DNA from: Odontesthes bonariensis | Taxonomy: Eukaryota; Chordata; Actinopteri; Atheriniformes; Atherinopsidae | Assembly: GCF_027942865.1 (NCBI RefSeq) | Contig: NC_134510.1 | Coordinates: 8,218,001 to 8,282,000, forward strand | Reading direction: 5' to 3' | Length of the DNA: 64,000 nucleotides | Shown here: positions 20,891-32,023 of the stretch, piece after piece | Layout of the letters: every line of letters begins with the position of its first letter | How positions within the stretch are numbered: position 1 is the first letter of the stretch | Position numbers and translations under genes: made by a program | The notes under the pieces: model-generated | Database searches by the model: none | What the model saw: only the letters and a program-made list of their open reading frames with translations | Told to the model about the DNA's origin: nothing

Positions 20891-21792
20891 GCCGGGCCAC
20901 TTGCTCCGCCCCGCAGGGACTGGCCACGGTCCTGCCAAACACTCGGGTTTCTCGGTGCTCTCGGACAGCTGTAAACAAAGTGTCCCCTCTCGCCACAGGC
21001 CCAACATGCCCCCGAGGACCTTCGTCCTCCAGGTGCACCTCTTCTTGACCTTTGACAGGGTCGATGATGGACTTGCCCCTGTGATGGCTGTTCAGCGGCC
21101 CCCGCTGTCATGGCCTCATTTCGTACTTCTTGCTTCACTTGCAGTTCTTCTAACTGCAACCGTGCAAGTTCCCTTTGCATATCCTCCTCCTGCTCCTTCC
21201 GTTTCAGTTCTTTTCTGTATTTGTTTACTGCATGCACCACATGGTCTCGGAATTGTCCATGTGACATTGAATTCAACCCCACCACATCCTCCAGCCTCCC
21301 CTGAACTGGGGCAGGCAGAGCCTCTTTGATGGAAACTCTGAACAATGTCACCCAAGCTGGGCTCTTCTCGATTTCTCCCTCAGACTCTTGTCTCCATTTC
21401 TTCAATTGTTGTGCAATGTACACAGCCGGACTCTCTGTTCCTGACAGTGGTTCCCCCTTTAATGCTTTGAGGTCCACTCCTACAGCAAACTCATCTCGTA
21501 ACGCTCTCCAGAGTGCAGCTCGATATGCATTAAAATCAGTTCCATCAGCTCGGTGGCTTAACATCCAGCCATTCTCACTGTGTCTCAAAATGCCCTCCAT
21601 GGTAGAAGTTCCAAAACACAGTGCCCACACTGCCTTAATGTGTCCCACAGTCAACAGTTTATGCACAGTCTCTTGTTCAAAAGCTCTTATCCATCTACTT
21701 GCACCTGTGTGAATGTCCGGCAGTCTGGCAACCAGCCCCCCTAGGTCGAGCGTCTGCCACAACACATACTGTCTCTGCGTCATTTCTATCAA
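20833..21792 (-). pseudogene. Retroviral gag capsid/nucleocapsid, copy B
   Basis: A 319-residue uninterrupted frame. Residues ~1-170 are capsid-like. A Lys/Glu-rich helix follows (~175-215, RKELKRKEQEEDMQRELARL). There is one CCHC knuckle, CWACGERGHFVYSC (C-x2-C-x4-H-x4-C), near 275, then an Arg/Gly-rich tail. The start used is internal: the upstream block at 21827-22306 is the gag N-terminus, in another frame. Gag packages the RNA; this copy lacks a working pol. Confidence 0.75.
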
Positions 21793-21826
21793 ACTCGTCG
21801 CTGACGCTAATGGACTCTTATGTTCT

Positions 21827-22306
21827 TCAGAAGATGCCTTTTGAACTGGTGGTGCCAGTTCTGGTGATTTTTTGATATTGTGGGAGCTGTCCCCCTGCCT
21901 GATCTGAATTACAGACGGCGTCTGGCTCAGGAGCTTTATGACTGCTTGATGTAGCTATTTGTGGTTCTGGACGTTCATGAGATATTTTGTGATCTTTTAT
22001 TTCAGAATCTCCTTGTATGTTTACTGCTCCTGGCAGTGTTGGATATAGCTCTGCATTTTCAAAGAAATGTAAAACTTTTAATTCAAGCTCTCTTTTTTCC
22101 TGTCTCTTTTTGCTTTTGTCCTTTGGTTTGTAAGCTTTAGTCCTTTGTTCCATAATCTTACAGGTAGTTACATTGAAAGTGCCGCCTTTTGGCCAGGGTG
22201 AGATGTTATTTTTTGTTCGTTTTTCCCATTTTAGAGATATCTTTTTAATATCTTTGGAATGTTCAGGATGTTTGGTGCTGATTGTTATTGTTGGTGTTAC
22301 ATCCAT
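21827..22306 (-). pseudogene. Gag N-terminal region, copy B
   Basis: 159 residues starting MDVTPTITISTKHPEH, the same start as the fused frame in copy A. It is Lys-rich in the middle (KPKDKSKKRQEKRELELK) with no recognised fold. A frame shift near 21830 separates it from the capsid block. Confidence 0.6.
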
Positions 22307-22439
22307 TGTTTCACCTAGTTAGTTCCCTTCTTTTGACTTTTTCTTTTTATTTACTTATTTATTGTCCCTAATTTTCCTATTATTATTATTCCCCCCTTTT
22401 TTTTTTTTTTTTTTAAACAACTCTTGAAAGTCAATTTAA

Positions 22440-23150
22440 ATTGAACTAACTCTAATCAATGCTAATTTAATGCTCGGCTAGATGTAGCTTAGATGCTGCT
22501 AATTATTGGATTGGATATTGTCAATGCTAATGTTAAAGTTGGCCTATGTTAACTTTGAGAGCTTGTGCTCTAGGTTGTTTTTTTTTTGTTTTTTTTTTAA
22601 ATTAAACCAATGTTAATTCAATGTTAGGCTACTTTAGCTAGTTTGGACTTCGGTTACTATTATTGCTAATGTTAATGTTTGCTAGCCAATGCCAATTGAT
22701 GTTAGCTTCCTAGCTGTTGCTAATAAATGCTAACCTATTGCTAATTAAGATTTAAACCAATATTTGCCTTATTGCTATTGCTAATCAATGCTAATTGTAT
22801 TTCTGATCAATGCTAATTATGGCTAACGAAATGCTTACAAATGCTAACAATGCTAATAATGCTAACTATTGCTAATCAATGCTAATCAATACTAGCTTCC
22901 TTGTTGACCAATGCTAATTGAATGCTAATTATGCTATTCAATGCTAATTATGCTATTCAATGCTAGTGATTGCTAATCAATGCTAGTTATTGCTAATCAA
23001 TACTATTGATTGCTAACCAACGCTAATCAATGCTAAACAATGCTAGTTATTGCTAATCAATACTAATTATTGCTAATCAATACTTGCTGTATTACTAATG
23101 CTACCCAATGTTAATTTATTGCTAATCGAAAGCTCAGTTAATGCTTACTC
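22440..23150. repeat. Degenerate tgctaat repeat array in retroviral leader, copy B
   Basis: About 700 bases of tgctaat/tgctaac/tgctagt variants, homologous to 13940-14590 but with different unit numbers, so the array has expanded or contracted independently. Confidence 0.85.
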
Positions 23151-23254
23151 TGTTTGAAGTGACTCAGGCTCAAGGCGTTGCCCCAACCTTTGCTCACATC
23201 CGGATGTTACCGATCCAATCCACACACAATGATGATACAATGCACGTCACAGCT

Positions 23255-23445
23255 ACGTCAATTCTGACCAATGACATGAAAATATTTTTTTTGACCAATG
23301 AAAACTGAACACACCTCTAAATCTATCTCCAATGAAACACGTCTGAGACACGTAACTTCTAACCAATAAAATATGAACACACCTCTAAGCCCGCCTCCAG
23401 CGAACCACGTGAATTGTAACCAATCAAATATGAACACACCACTAA
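23255..23445 (-). promoter_or_regulatory. Repeated CCAAT-bearing block upstream of copy B
   Basis: Four to five ~60-base repeats, each with ccaat (near 23268, 23295, 23330, 23361, 23420) and gaacacacc(t/a)ctaa. Copy A has fewer units. Plausible enhancer or promoter array; function inferred only. Confidence 0.4.
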
Positions 23446-23951
23446 GTCTACTTCCCAGGCTGTTCCTAACTCCTCCCAAGCATAACAATTGAACCAGACA
23501 TAACAATTGAACCACACCCCAACTCAAAATGTCGTTTGTCACACTTTTTGTTACAAGTTAAGAAAGAGGAGGAAACACAAACTTTCCAGCTGGACAGGGA
23601 AAAAAAATACAAACCAAACACAGAAATAACAGTTGCACTATTCTTCACCTCAAAATGGCATTTGTTAAGAAAGAGAAAGAAATACAATTTAACACGCTGT
23701 GGACAGAGAAAATACAGACCAAAAGATACAGAAACAATGCATAAGCGAAAAACTTTCTTTATCAGGAATGTCACATTCAAATGGACTAGAGACCAGGGCT
23801 GTAGTGGAGGGTAAACGCACGTAAACGCCGTTTACGCACCTCTGGAATTTAGGAAATAGCGTTTACCCACCTCTAAATAGCGTTTACGCAGCTCTTAATG
23901 GCAATTACGCACGTCAAAGTTCCCTGCGCCTTGTGATCTGCCGTTGGAATA

Positions 23952-24494
23952 CAGTGAACCCTCGCTATAACGCGGTTCACCTTTCACGGTCTCGCTGCTT
24001 CACGGATTTGCATCGTGCATTGTGTTCTGCATTCTGATTGGCTAAACAGTCTCTCCGCTTCTTCTCTACCTGTGCGTCAATAACGTTGCGGTTTAATATG
24101 TACACGTACACGTTCATTACAGTTCTCAAACATAATCGATGGTGGCATGTCGGTATATATAAATCTTTTTGCCCAGAAGAAAAAAGAGCGACAACAACTA
24201 CCGATAACTAAGTTCTTCTCTCGAAAAAAACACACCTGCACCGCGGGCTTTAGAAGAAAAAAACGCTACAGAGCGGAGTCAGGATGCAGCAGCTCAGTCA
24301 GAAGAGCAGTGAAATACACGTGAGTCACTATTTGTCCCACTGTACTTTGTATTTTTTTTCAAAATCATTTTTCATTTTCTCCCGTTCTAACCCAATGACT
24401 CGGGTCGCGGTGGGGCAGTGCTGATCTCCACAATTTGAAGCCTTCAGTTCGTATTGATGATGAAAATGATTATTTTACAGTAGGCTACAGTAGT

Positions 24495-24526
<32 letters not shown>

Positions 24527-24724
24527 CGTTTATACAGTACTTTTATTTGTTAAACAAATGCTTGGGCCTGTAAAACGGCTTTGTTCTTTGGTTTCAATGC
24601 ATTATGCAGTATTTCATTGTATAATAATTGTAAAAAAAAAAAAAAAAAGGTTTCTACTTCACGGATTTCGCCTATCACGGGTTCTTTTTGGAACGTAACC
24701 CCCGCGAAAAACGAGGGTTCACTG
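23952..24724. mobile_element. Tigger/pogo-like inverted-repeat element nested in the hAT element
   Basis: The ends CAGTGAACCCTCG and CGAGGGTTCACTG are flanked by TA on both sides (23950-23951, 24725-24726). The inner end cggatttcgcctatcacggg is typical of Tigger-like families. No transposase remains. Two long A-runs lie inside (24501-24525, 24633-24648). Confidence 0.75.
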
Positions 24725-24874
24725 TAATCCAAAATAAATTTGGTGTCCTGGAAATGAAGTCCTGGCTGGTGAAGCACAGGGGAGCCATGGACCCCAGAAC
24801 ACGCCCCTGCAAGGCAGAACCTGACGTAGCGGACAAGGAGGCCCTCTGGGCACTACTTTAAAAAGCATGCATAC

Positions 24875-24876
<2 letters not shown>

Positions 24877-24916
<40 letters not shown>
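24877..24916. repeat. (AC)n microsatellite
   Basis: Twenty AC units inside the hAT element. Confidence 0.98.
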
Positions 24917-24917
<1 letters not shown>

Positions 24918-25201
24918 ATATCTACTGTAGATAGTTCTTACTCTACACATACTTTTCTTTACTGTTGAAATTTGAAATTTAATAAACTACAAACTACAAA
25001 CACATTTGTTGACTGTCATTGATTTAATATGACTTTAACTGATAACGTCATGGAATATGGCCAGGACAGCCATACAGATTCGCGACACCTTGCGTTACTT
25101 TGTGCTGTGTCGCGTGACGTTGCGTCGCGTCACGGTCTGTCTGATCAAAAAATTCATAGTTTACCCACCTCTAATTTGACCACTACAGCCCTGCTAGAGA
25201 C

Positions 25202-27082
25202 AGAACCTCTCCTCTAGAATTGCGAAACCCTCATTACTCGACTGATAACAACTCCGCAATTAGCACATTACCTAAAGAAAACTACTAATTATTACAGTTC
25301 AACCATAAAGTGCCCCTGGAAGACACAAGGAAAGAAAATGTGATTACGCACGAACATCTGTGAGTGTAAAACCAGCACAAGAATGTCAAGGACAGACTTT
25401 AGAAACTTAACACAAATCACAGCAGTATTCAATAATCAATAGTAACAAGATGCACTCAACGAATCTTAAAGAAATCAAAACTATAACACTGAAGCAAATT
25501 ATAACCATGAAGCAAATCTGAGTGTCTCTGCACTCACTTAATTTTTATTTGGCCTAAGATTATAAGTAGGACGTTGTGTTAACTCTATGTGTTAACTCAA
25601 AATGACTAAAATACTCAAAAGTCAAGGGATGAGATGAGTTAGGTTAGAACCTTGATTTATCACACAAAATAACTTTTTCTTTTCTTTTTTTTTTTAGATT
25701 CACATAAAACAGCAGGATTTCACACACATTGACAGACAAACAAAGACCGGTCACACACACTCACACCAAGTCAGTCGATCAAAGTTTTGTGTCAGTCACC
25801 GTTCAAATCTTCACAGTTTTAAATTATCAATTTCTTTCATTTCGACTTTTAATTTTTCAGGAGATGTTGGTGTCGGCAATATATGGAATACAAAATGTGT
25901 TTTCCCTACAAGCCTTGTGATATGGTTTCTTGACCAATGCAACAAATGCTGACGTGTACTTATCAGCTTCGCTGTGACCTCTTAATAATAATCTCCTGTG
26001 GTCAATACATAAACGAATTTGAATTTTCTTCTCAAAATGTCTTTATACTGAGGTCTCGGATAACCCCAAAGAGTTCTAAGCAGATATATAAAATGATATA
26101 AACATATATACTTAAAATGTGCTCCTCATAGAACTGGATTTTTTTCATTTCAGAGTTTTTTTTTGAAAGTCTTATTGATTCAACCGTCAAACTTTAATGT
26201 TCGCCAGTCAATCAATTATCAGTATTCGTTTTACTCCTTGACTAGTGAAAATGATTTTCACGTATGTTTAATGAGTCTAGTGTACCCCGTACTCCCGTCA
26301 GTATTCCTGCCCCCAATGCATTGAAGGATGGCTGATAGTTGCAAGAGGTACTATTGACGATTGCTCAACAACCTGCCCGCTTCTTTAAAGCTATTAATTA
26401 ATCCAGTTTGAATTCACCCGATTCACAATTTGCCGGAGCCGGCGACTAGCCCTTCTTAATTACCACAAAAAAAATACAACAACACAATAGCCCGACCAAC
26501 TGCTCACAGCTGTCTGCTTTACAACTCACATAAGCTGCTGTTTACCCAATTTTATCTCAATTCAAGCATTTGGCTCCCCTTGGCCCACAATTTCAACAAT
26601 TACAATTTCAGCAGCCCCCCTGCGCAGAGGTAACAATGGAAGTGCTTACCGAATGCAGAATCCGTACTCTCTCCTGTGTTCTTTTAAATTTGGGGAAGCC
26701 GGAAGAAGCTGTCAGCTGTGCTCCACTAACAGAGATCAACTGCGTAATGGTAGGAAAAAAATCCAACCTGCCGGCTTGTTACAGCTGATGTCATGGAAAA
26801 AACTGTTGAAAAACACAAGTGGTACAATTTCAATAATAGTTCATAACTTTTGATCTACTGTCAAGTTAGTCCAGTTCAGTTGGGTCTCAAATCATTTTTC
26901 CATATTTCCTGTGTTGTTTGGATTCTTCTGATATATAGACTATGTTGTGTGTAAAGTACTATATAATTATAATTAATATAGTTTCCATTTATGTTGTATG
27001 TACCTGGTTGTCCCAGTTGCCCGTTGGAAGAAGCAGGACCTTAGTTGCCAGGCCAGGCAATGGCTGCTGGAGTTAGGTTTTT
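25202..27082. other. Gene-free stretch
   Basis: AT-rich sequence without a supported gene or a recognised repeat family. The first part is the far side of the hAT target and so may still be retroviral leader. Short open frames (for example 26570-26788) show no motif. Confidence 0.4.
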
Positions 27083-27358
27083 CTACCTCTGCTTCCTGGA
27101 GTTTTATTTCTTTCTTCTCCATTTTGAGAAGCTCTTCAGCAGTTGGTGGGAAGTCCTGTGTTACAACGATCTGTTGTACATCATCTGTCTTTTATTAATT
27201 GCAGATTTTGGTATAACATTCAAATGAAAAAACCTCTAACCTCTGCGTTGACAGCCTTCAGCATTTCTGCAGCATGGTGCAGACGAAGAGTCCTACACTG
27301 ATTAAGGGTCAGAGCCTCTCCAGTTACCTTGCGGTTTAGGAGCTCATTTTCAGCTGCC
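27083..27358 (-). pseudogene. 3' exons of the Zisupton/KDZ-like gene
   Basis: Two coding pieces. 27239-27358 has an AG before gcagctgaa and a GT after aacgcagag, encoding ENELLNRKVTGEALTLNQCR and HHAAEMLKAVNAE. 27083-27188 encodes DDVQQIVVTQDFPPTAEELL and a Lys/Glu helix, then GT. Both are in one frame with sensible junctions. I do not recognise a domain. Confidence 0.45.
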
Positions 27359-27448
27359 TATTTGTGAAACAAAAATACACTTGATGAAATTATAAACAAC
27401 ATTTGCAAAGAAAAGGGGAGAAGCAGCTCAAATAATAAACAGCTTACA

Positions 27449-27505
27449 GATCACACAAAGACTCCACAGTTATCAGCATCTTGCTGCTTCTACTGTGAAG
27501 GAAAT
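27449..27505 (-). pseudogene. C48 (Ulp1/SENP)-like catalytic motif
   Basis: Read on the minus strand after an AG, one frame gives QQDADNCGVFV and then a TGA. Asp/Asn-Cys-Gly-Val-Phe-Val is the catalytic-cysteine neighbourhood of Ulp1-like C48 peptidases, a domain found at the C-terminus of Zisupton-type transposases. The preceding His/Asp region is not found, so the domain is partial. Confidence 0.45.
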
Positions 27506-27666
27506 GTCACTCACACCTCCACTTATGGTCCATTCCCGGTGCCACAAAATGAAATCATAAGTAGCCAAAGAACCACTCTATAATATAAAATGTATGTATT
27601 AATACCAGCAAACGTTGATAAGGCAACAAAAGCAATCAGAAATGGAAGAACATTAAATCTGTTACC

Positions 27667-27709
27667 ATGTGTTCTTGGGCCAGCTGAGCGACTCGATGGT
27701 TAACTGCCT
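27667..27709 (-). pseudogene. Short exon of the Zisupton/KDZ-like gene
   Basis: A 42-base piece between ttacag and gtaacag encodes AVNHRVAQLAQEHM. It is supported only by splice-like borders and position. Confidence 0.3.
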
Positions 27710-28445
27710 GTAATTAAATATACTTGTTAAAATACAACAGTCAATATGTGCTACTTGGTACAGGGTACTTGAGCAAGTCTTGAAAGTCTTAATAAGTATG
27801 GAATTTTGAAGCACTGTTTTCCAGACCTTGAAAAGTCTTGAATTTTGTGTGAAAGTCTTAATAAAGTATGGAAAATAAATGTATGGTAGAATTTTACAGT
27901 ATGCTCAAAGGCATTGTGAAATGAGAAATAGGAAGGTAGGCTATAAAACTATAATTTTACTAACTGGTCATGTACTGTATTAGCCTAATGGGATGAGATG
28001 TGAGTGAAGTGACTGAATTCTATATACATTCATCCATCCATTTTCTTTTTATAGATAGTTTTTGTGAAACTTGTTTGATGTGAAATTCATGTACTTGTGA
28101 TTTTCATGTTTTGAAACGTTTTCATCAGTAAAAGCATAATTTACAGTGAATAATGCATTTGTTCATTGAATACTAGCCTATAAAAATAAACATTTCTAAT
28201 AAACACAGTTGGTACAATCTCAACCAATGAAGTAGGCAGTAGGCACACAAGTTACAAGTACATAAAGTTGAGGTCTTGGGGGGAAAAAAAAGTATCAGTT
28301 TTAAAAAAGTCTGCAATTTTAATATAAAAAAAGAGCAAACATAATACAGGTATAAGGTACACATATATACTTTAGAAACAGTGCAGTAACTAATTACAGT
28401 TCATGTACAAACTAACTTCAAACATCTGATTTATCTGCACTTACA

Positions 28446-28816
28446 TCATCTGTCAACCATGGCATGACCATGGAAGATTGTGCCAACAAGTCCTGTGGGC
28501 AAACACTGCGAATGTCCTTCATGCTCAAAGGAAATCGTCTTGACACGTTAGTGATGACATGACTTTCTTCGCGGCGTCCAGACAACAACTCCTCGAGTTT
28601 TCCCTTAATACAAACAGTAGGACAAAAATATAAATTTTCAATCATATGATTTAAGACTAAATTAAAATCCAACACCTGTCGTGTGATGAGTTTTTATTAC
28701 ATTTTCATTATCATCTATGGCATATAGTTGTGCCTGAAATGATGATGTCACAGTGCTCTCTGTTTGGATGTAGACATTTGCAGCTACAGTTGGCTCAAGA
28801 TCTTCCTTCCCTTCTA
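28446..28816 (-). pseudogene. Two exons of the Zisupton/KDZ-like gene
   Basis: 28676-28816 encodes EGKEDLEPTVAANVYIQTES...YAIDDNENVIK and ends cgacag/gt. After a ~70-base intron, 28446-28600 encodes GKLEELLSGRREESHVITNV, SMKDIRSVCPQDLLAQSS and MPWLTDD, ending at gtaagtg. WLTDD resembles the first strand of C48 peptidase domains. Confidence 0.45.
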
Positions 28817-29010
28817 ACAAAGATCAAAGAAGAATTTGTGACTTATTTGGCAAACAGGTTTACCTCTTAACATTACTGTTTTCATCAGTTTGGGCTACTA
28901 TAACATGATTGTAGATTTAGGTTAATGATTTTTTTTAATGTTTACACCTCGAACACTTTTAAATCCTGTATTATTTTATAATATATAGCGAAAAAGACTG
29001 TAGACCCAGC

Positions 29011-30305
29011 CAATGTTCCCTCTAATTTTTCATGTGTCTGGGCAAACACACAAGCTCCCTGAGCACACTGAGGACCACTGTGAGCAACATCTGCACGCTG
29101 TGGCCACACACCTGTATCACACCTGTTCAAAACCTTGGATCATAGCAATATACATGGCTTATTAAAATAATCAAATCCCAGCAGCAATTTGCATTAGTTT
29201 ACTTTTAATACAAGTGATTTGGCCCACTTAAAAAGAAAAAGACAAAAATCTTGTTGTTCATTATATGTGAGAGTCATGCTTGCAGCCTGCATGTTTTGAA
29301 GAGTAGACCTTTCTCACTCGAAAAAGAAAAAAATATCAGCCAGTTTCACCGCTTGTTCTTCTGTTTGCACATACTCAGACAGCCATTCCATCCTAAAAGA
29401 ACCGCATTTCTTTTTTACTTTGGCTTGGTGAGTGGATGTGTCGCTGGCGCTGCGGGGTTGTGTTCCCTTAAAGGTAGGGTAGGAGATCCTGGATTTTGAG
29501 TCCAGCGAAGCTGCATTTTGAAAATACACCGGTAAAAAGTCCCAACCCTTTTCTTCACTTTTCCCCAAAAGGCACGCCTCTAGAGTACATGAACGCGCAC
29601 GAGCACGAAGGTGCACGAGCGCTGTTCTGACAGCAAGCATCGATCGTTGCTGTATTTAGTATAATGCTAACTATACGTTTAATAATGCTAGGTGCTAGCC
29701 AAGCTGGCTCTAGTTTAGCTTCCTGCCAAGCTTCTGGACGTTCACGGAGCAGGGTACGCGCACAGGGGGAAGGAGGGGGGGGGGGGGGCAGATTGCAATT
29801 TGATAGACGGCATCAGTATCTAATCATTGTGAACGGTCCGTTCACAATGATTGGATACTGTTTTTCCTAGATTGTACGTTCTAGAGGCCACTAAAACTTT
29901 TCATATTTGTGTCAAAACTTTTAATTAATTGGTTGCAAGGGGGGTGTGAAGAGTATTTCAAGCAATATGTAAAAAAATGTTCCAAAAAAAGATCCCCTAC
30001 CCCGCCTTTAACTCCGCCACACTCTTGTTAGCTAGCTAACCTGCACAGCGCGTATTGGCAGGGCACATAATGCAAGCACTATCAATGATATGATTGGCTG
30101 CATTGCGTAAGTAAATTCGTATCATTGGCTGAACACCTGTCACTCATTGCGTTACATTGAAAAATGGTACAGAAAAACACTACGCCTGGTATTAGATATT
30201 AATTAAAACGTTTATGGTGAATTTTATTTTATGCGCTGCATAGATTTTCTTGTGCGCTGAGAAAATGCGAGCAGTGCGCGATTGCGCAGCTTAGAGGGAA
30301 CATTG
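29011..30305. mobile_element. 1.30-kb non-autonomous hAT-type element
   Basis: The ends CAATGTTCCCTCTAA and TTAGAGGGAACATTG are inverted repeats flanked by the 8-bp duplication gacccagc (29003-29010, 30306-30313). The minus-strand reading frame of the transposase-like gene passes from WNAGS on one side to TVFFAIYY on the other, so the insertion lies inside former coding sequence. It contains the quasi-palindrome at 29814-29860 and a G-run at 29774. Confidence 0.85.
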
Positions 30306-30950
30306 GACCCAGCATTCCATGAAGGCCAATTGATAACTGTATAGCAAAAAGCCTCCATTTCGGACTTGAAATTTTTATTTATTTTCTCATTGTGGAGGTC
30401 GATCAAAACACGTATTAGTTTGCTTAAAGTGTGCCTCTTTTATTTGGCACAATGAATTTCTCACAGAGGCAAGTTCACGATTAAACTGCTCTGCAACTGA
30501 TGAGTTTATTTCTGTCCTGAGGGTGGGGCAGATATTGAGACTTCTCAGCCTCTCCTCTGGACGTTTTTGATGGAATCGGTCATACAGGGAATATCTCTGC
30601 TGTGCCTGTGACAAGATGTGTTGCCTCCATTCTGTCACCATCCAGACTTCCCTGTTGTAGCAGTGGGAACCTCAGGTTCTTAACCCACTCCATGTCCATT
30701 TCCAACTCTTTATTGACAGCCATTTTTATGTTGTCAGGGGTTGGAGCACACAGTCTTCCATCATGTGTCTTGAAATATTGTTGTCTCGTCCTGTTATTTG
30801 TATGCCGAGCAACATCGGAAATGTAGCATGTGGGTAAGTGTTTAAAACTAAGCAGCCCATCTGTGTGGTCCCTGGCTGAGTCCGTCCAGAAGAGGAAATT
30901 TAAATTATGAACAACCCCATGCATACATGAACAGCACCTAAAGATTAGAA
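30306..30950 (-). pseudogene. Long central exon of the Zisupton/KDZ-like gene
   Basis: After ...ctttag the frame reads CCSCMHGVVHNLNFLFWTDS, SARDHTDGLLSFKHLPTCYI, ARHTNNRTRQQYF and DNIKMAVNKELEMDMEWVKN. A shifted frame (30387-30641) continues with LYDRFHQKRPEERLRS and NSSVAEQFNRELASVR. The CSCMHG start and the ...DLLLSFKHLP-type stretch are what suggested the KDZ/HMGXB3-like family. A frame change near 30590 and another near 30390 break it. Confidence 0.55.
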
Positions 30951-31024
30951 AAGATCATATTACATAATGCTGTTATCAGAAGAAATTTTTTTTAAATCAA
31001 AATCATATATTTAAAAATTTCTCA

Positions 31025-31160
31025 CCACCATCTTTCTGGATTTTCCAAAATAGCTTGGGGTATATGTCCTTGAAATACAGCAGTTCCTCAAGCCTTAGAA
31101 TCAGATCTGCGATGGAGCCCTCGGCTGACACACCCAATGCATAACAAGCATCTTGAATTT
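31025..31160 (-). pseudogene. SAP-like exon of the Zisupton/KDZ-like gene
   Basis: Encodes QDACYALGVSAEGSIADLIL and RLEELLYFKDIYPKLFWKIQ, then gg/gtgagaa. The LG-x-x-x-x-G-x-x-x-x-L-x-x-R-L pattern is that of SAP DNA-binding helices. A 20-base T run adjoins its acceptor side. Confidence 0.5.
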
Positions 31161-31556
31161 CTTTTTTTTTTTTTTTTTTTTTTAAGAGACCAAAAAGATA
31201 CCCATTATGTTACTGGTGTGGTGGGGCATTGGACCCTAGTCCAAGGAGTGGGTGGACAACAGGATAATCTATACTGGCTTGATTACAAATGGGATAACAG
31301 ATGAGGTGGGTGTGGCTGACTGACAGGAGTGGAGCAGTGGTGGGGTGAGTGGAAATTACACTGAGAGGCATGAAGGAAAATGGGAAACTAAGGGTAAGAT
31401 ACTGTGATCCTGACACATTACACACACAGTATGTCATATAACATATTGTTACAAAACAAAAATACAACCGACAAACCATAATATGATGGCATTTAATTTG
31501 GGCCTATGTGTAGTTACAATATACTGTAGAGCAAGCAATATTAACACACAGTGTAC

Positions 31557-31733
31557 CTTCTTTGAATCTAGTAAATCCAGAATGATGTCCTCATTTATCG
31601 GTTTGATGGGATGCTTGGTTTTTTTTCATGGCCTTTCTTAACTCCGTTTTTGGCAGAATATTTCCCACTCTGGTGTGCTCTCCCATCCACGGTGCCAAAG
31701 TTGAGTGTCCAATAGAGTTGTGGTAAGGGTTAG
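31557..31733 (-). pseudogene. Exon with one-base frameshift
   Basis: The frame reads SSVANPYHNSIGHSTLAPWM...LPKTELRKAMKK. An eight-A run (about 31619) then shifts it; on the other side the readable frame resumes as KHPIKPINEDIILDLLDS and ends at gtacact. A single extra A explains the break. Confidence 0.5.
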
Positions 31734-31874
31734 CCACAGATGATCCTATTTAACATTAGTTTATCACAAAGCTTAAGTCAAAGTGTACGGTTGCTATTGT
31801 TTGTTCTTGAAAATTTCACACTTTTCTACATTTATGATAGTATATAGCACTGTCCATATGTAGTCCATACCTGA

Positions 31875-31985
31875 TATTAGTCCTTCGGCTATCAGTGACC
31901 TGTCCAAGTCCGTCCACGCCTTTACGATAATCAACCTCAAGGTCTTCCTCGGAAACAGTCACTGGATCGGGCCTTTTAAACGTCC
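31875..31985 (-). pseudogene. Exon of the Zisupton/KDZ-like gene
   Basis: Encodes RPDPVTVSEEDLEVDYRKGV and DGLGQVTDSRRTNI, ending cag/gtatgg. Adjacent to the Rex3 3' tail, which lies in the intron. Confidence 0.4.
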
Positions 31986-32023
31986 CAACCAATACAAACA
32001 TTCATGGAGATAACAAAAGTAAA

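Larger units (their letters stand above)
15773..23785 (-). mobile_element. Endogenous class I retrovirus, copy B (defective)
   Basis: Same minus-strand family and orientation as copy A. Order: leader repeats, gag, a short RT remnant, degraded RNase H/integrase, env remnants, complete 3' LTR. It has the gag that copy A lacks, but most of RT is replaced by AT-rich repeats at 20560-20775. The leader is interrupted by a hAT element whose far side resumes at 25194. No 5' LTR is recognised. Confidence 0.85.
23794..25193. mobile_element. 1.40-kb non-autonomous hAT-type element
   Basis: Terminal inverted repeats CAGGGCTGTAGTGG and CCACTACAGCCCTG are flanked by a perfect 8-bp duplication ctagagac (23786-23793, 25194-25201). 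Subterminal gtttac(g/c)cacctct motifs recur near 23829, 23861, 23883 and 25159, resembling transposase-binding repeats. No transposase. It interrupts the leader of retroviral copy B, so it is younger. Confidence 0.85.

Noticed and set aside
24719-24919. Val/Cys-rich minus frame
   Set aside because: Produced by the (AC)n microsatellite.
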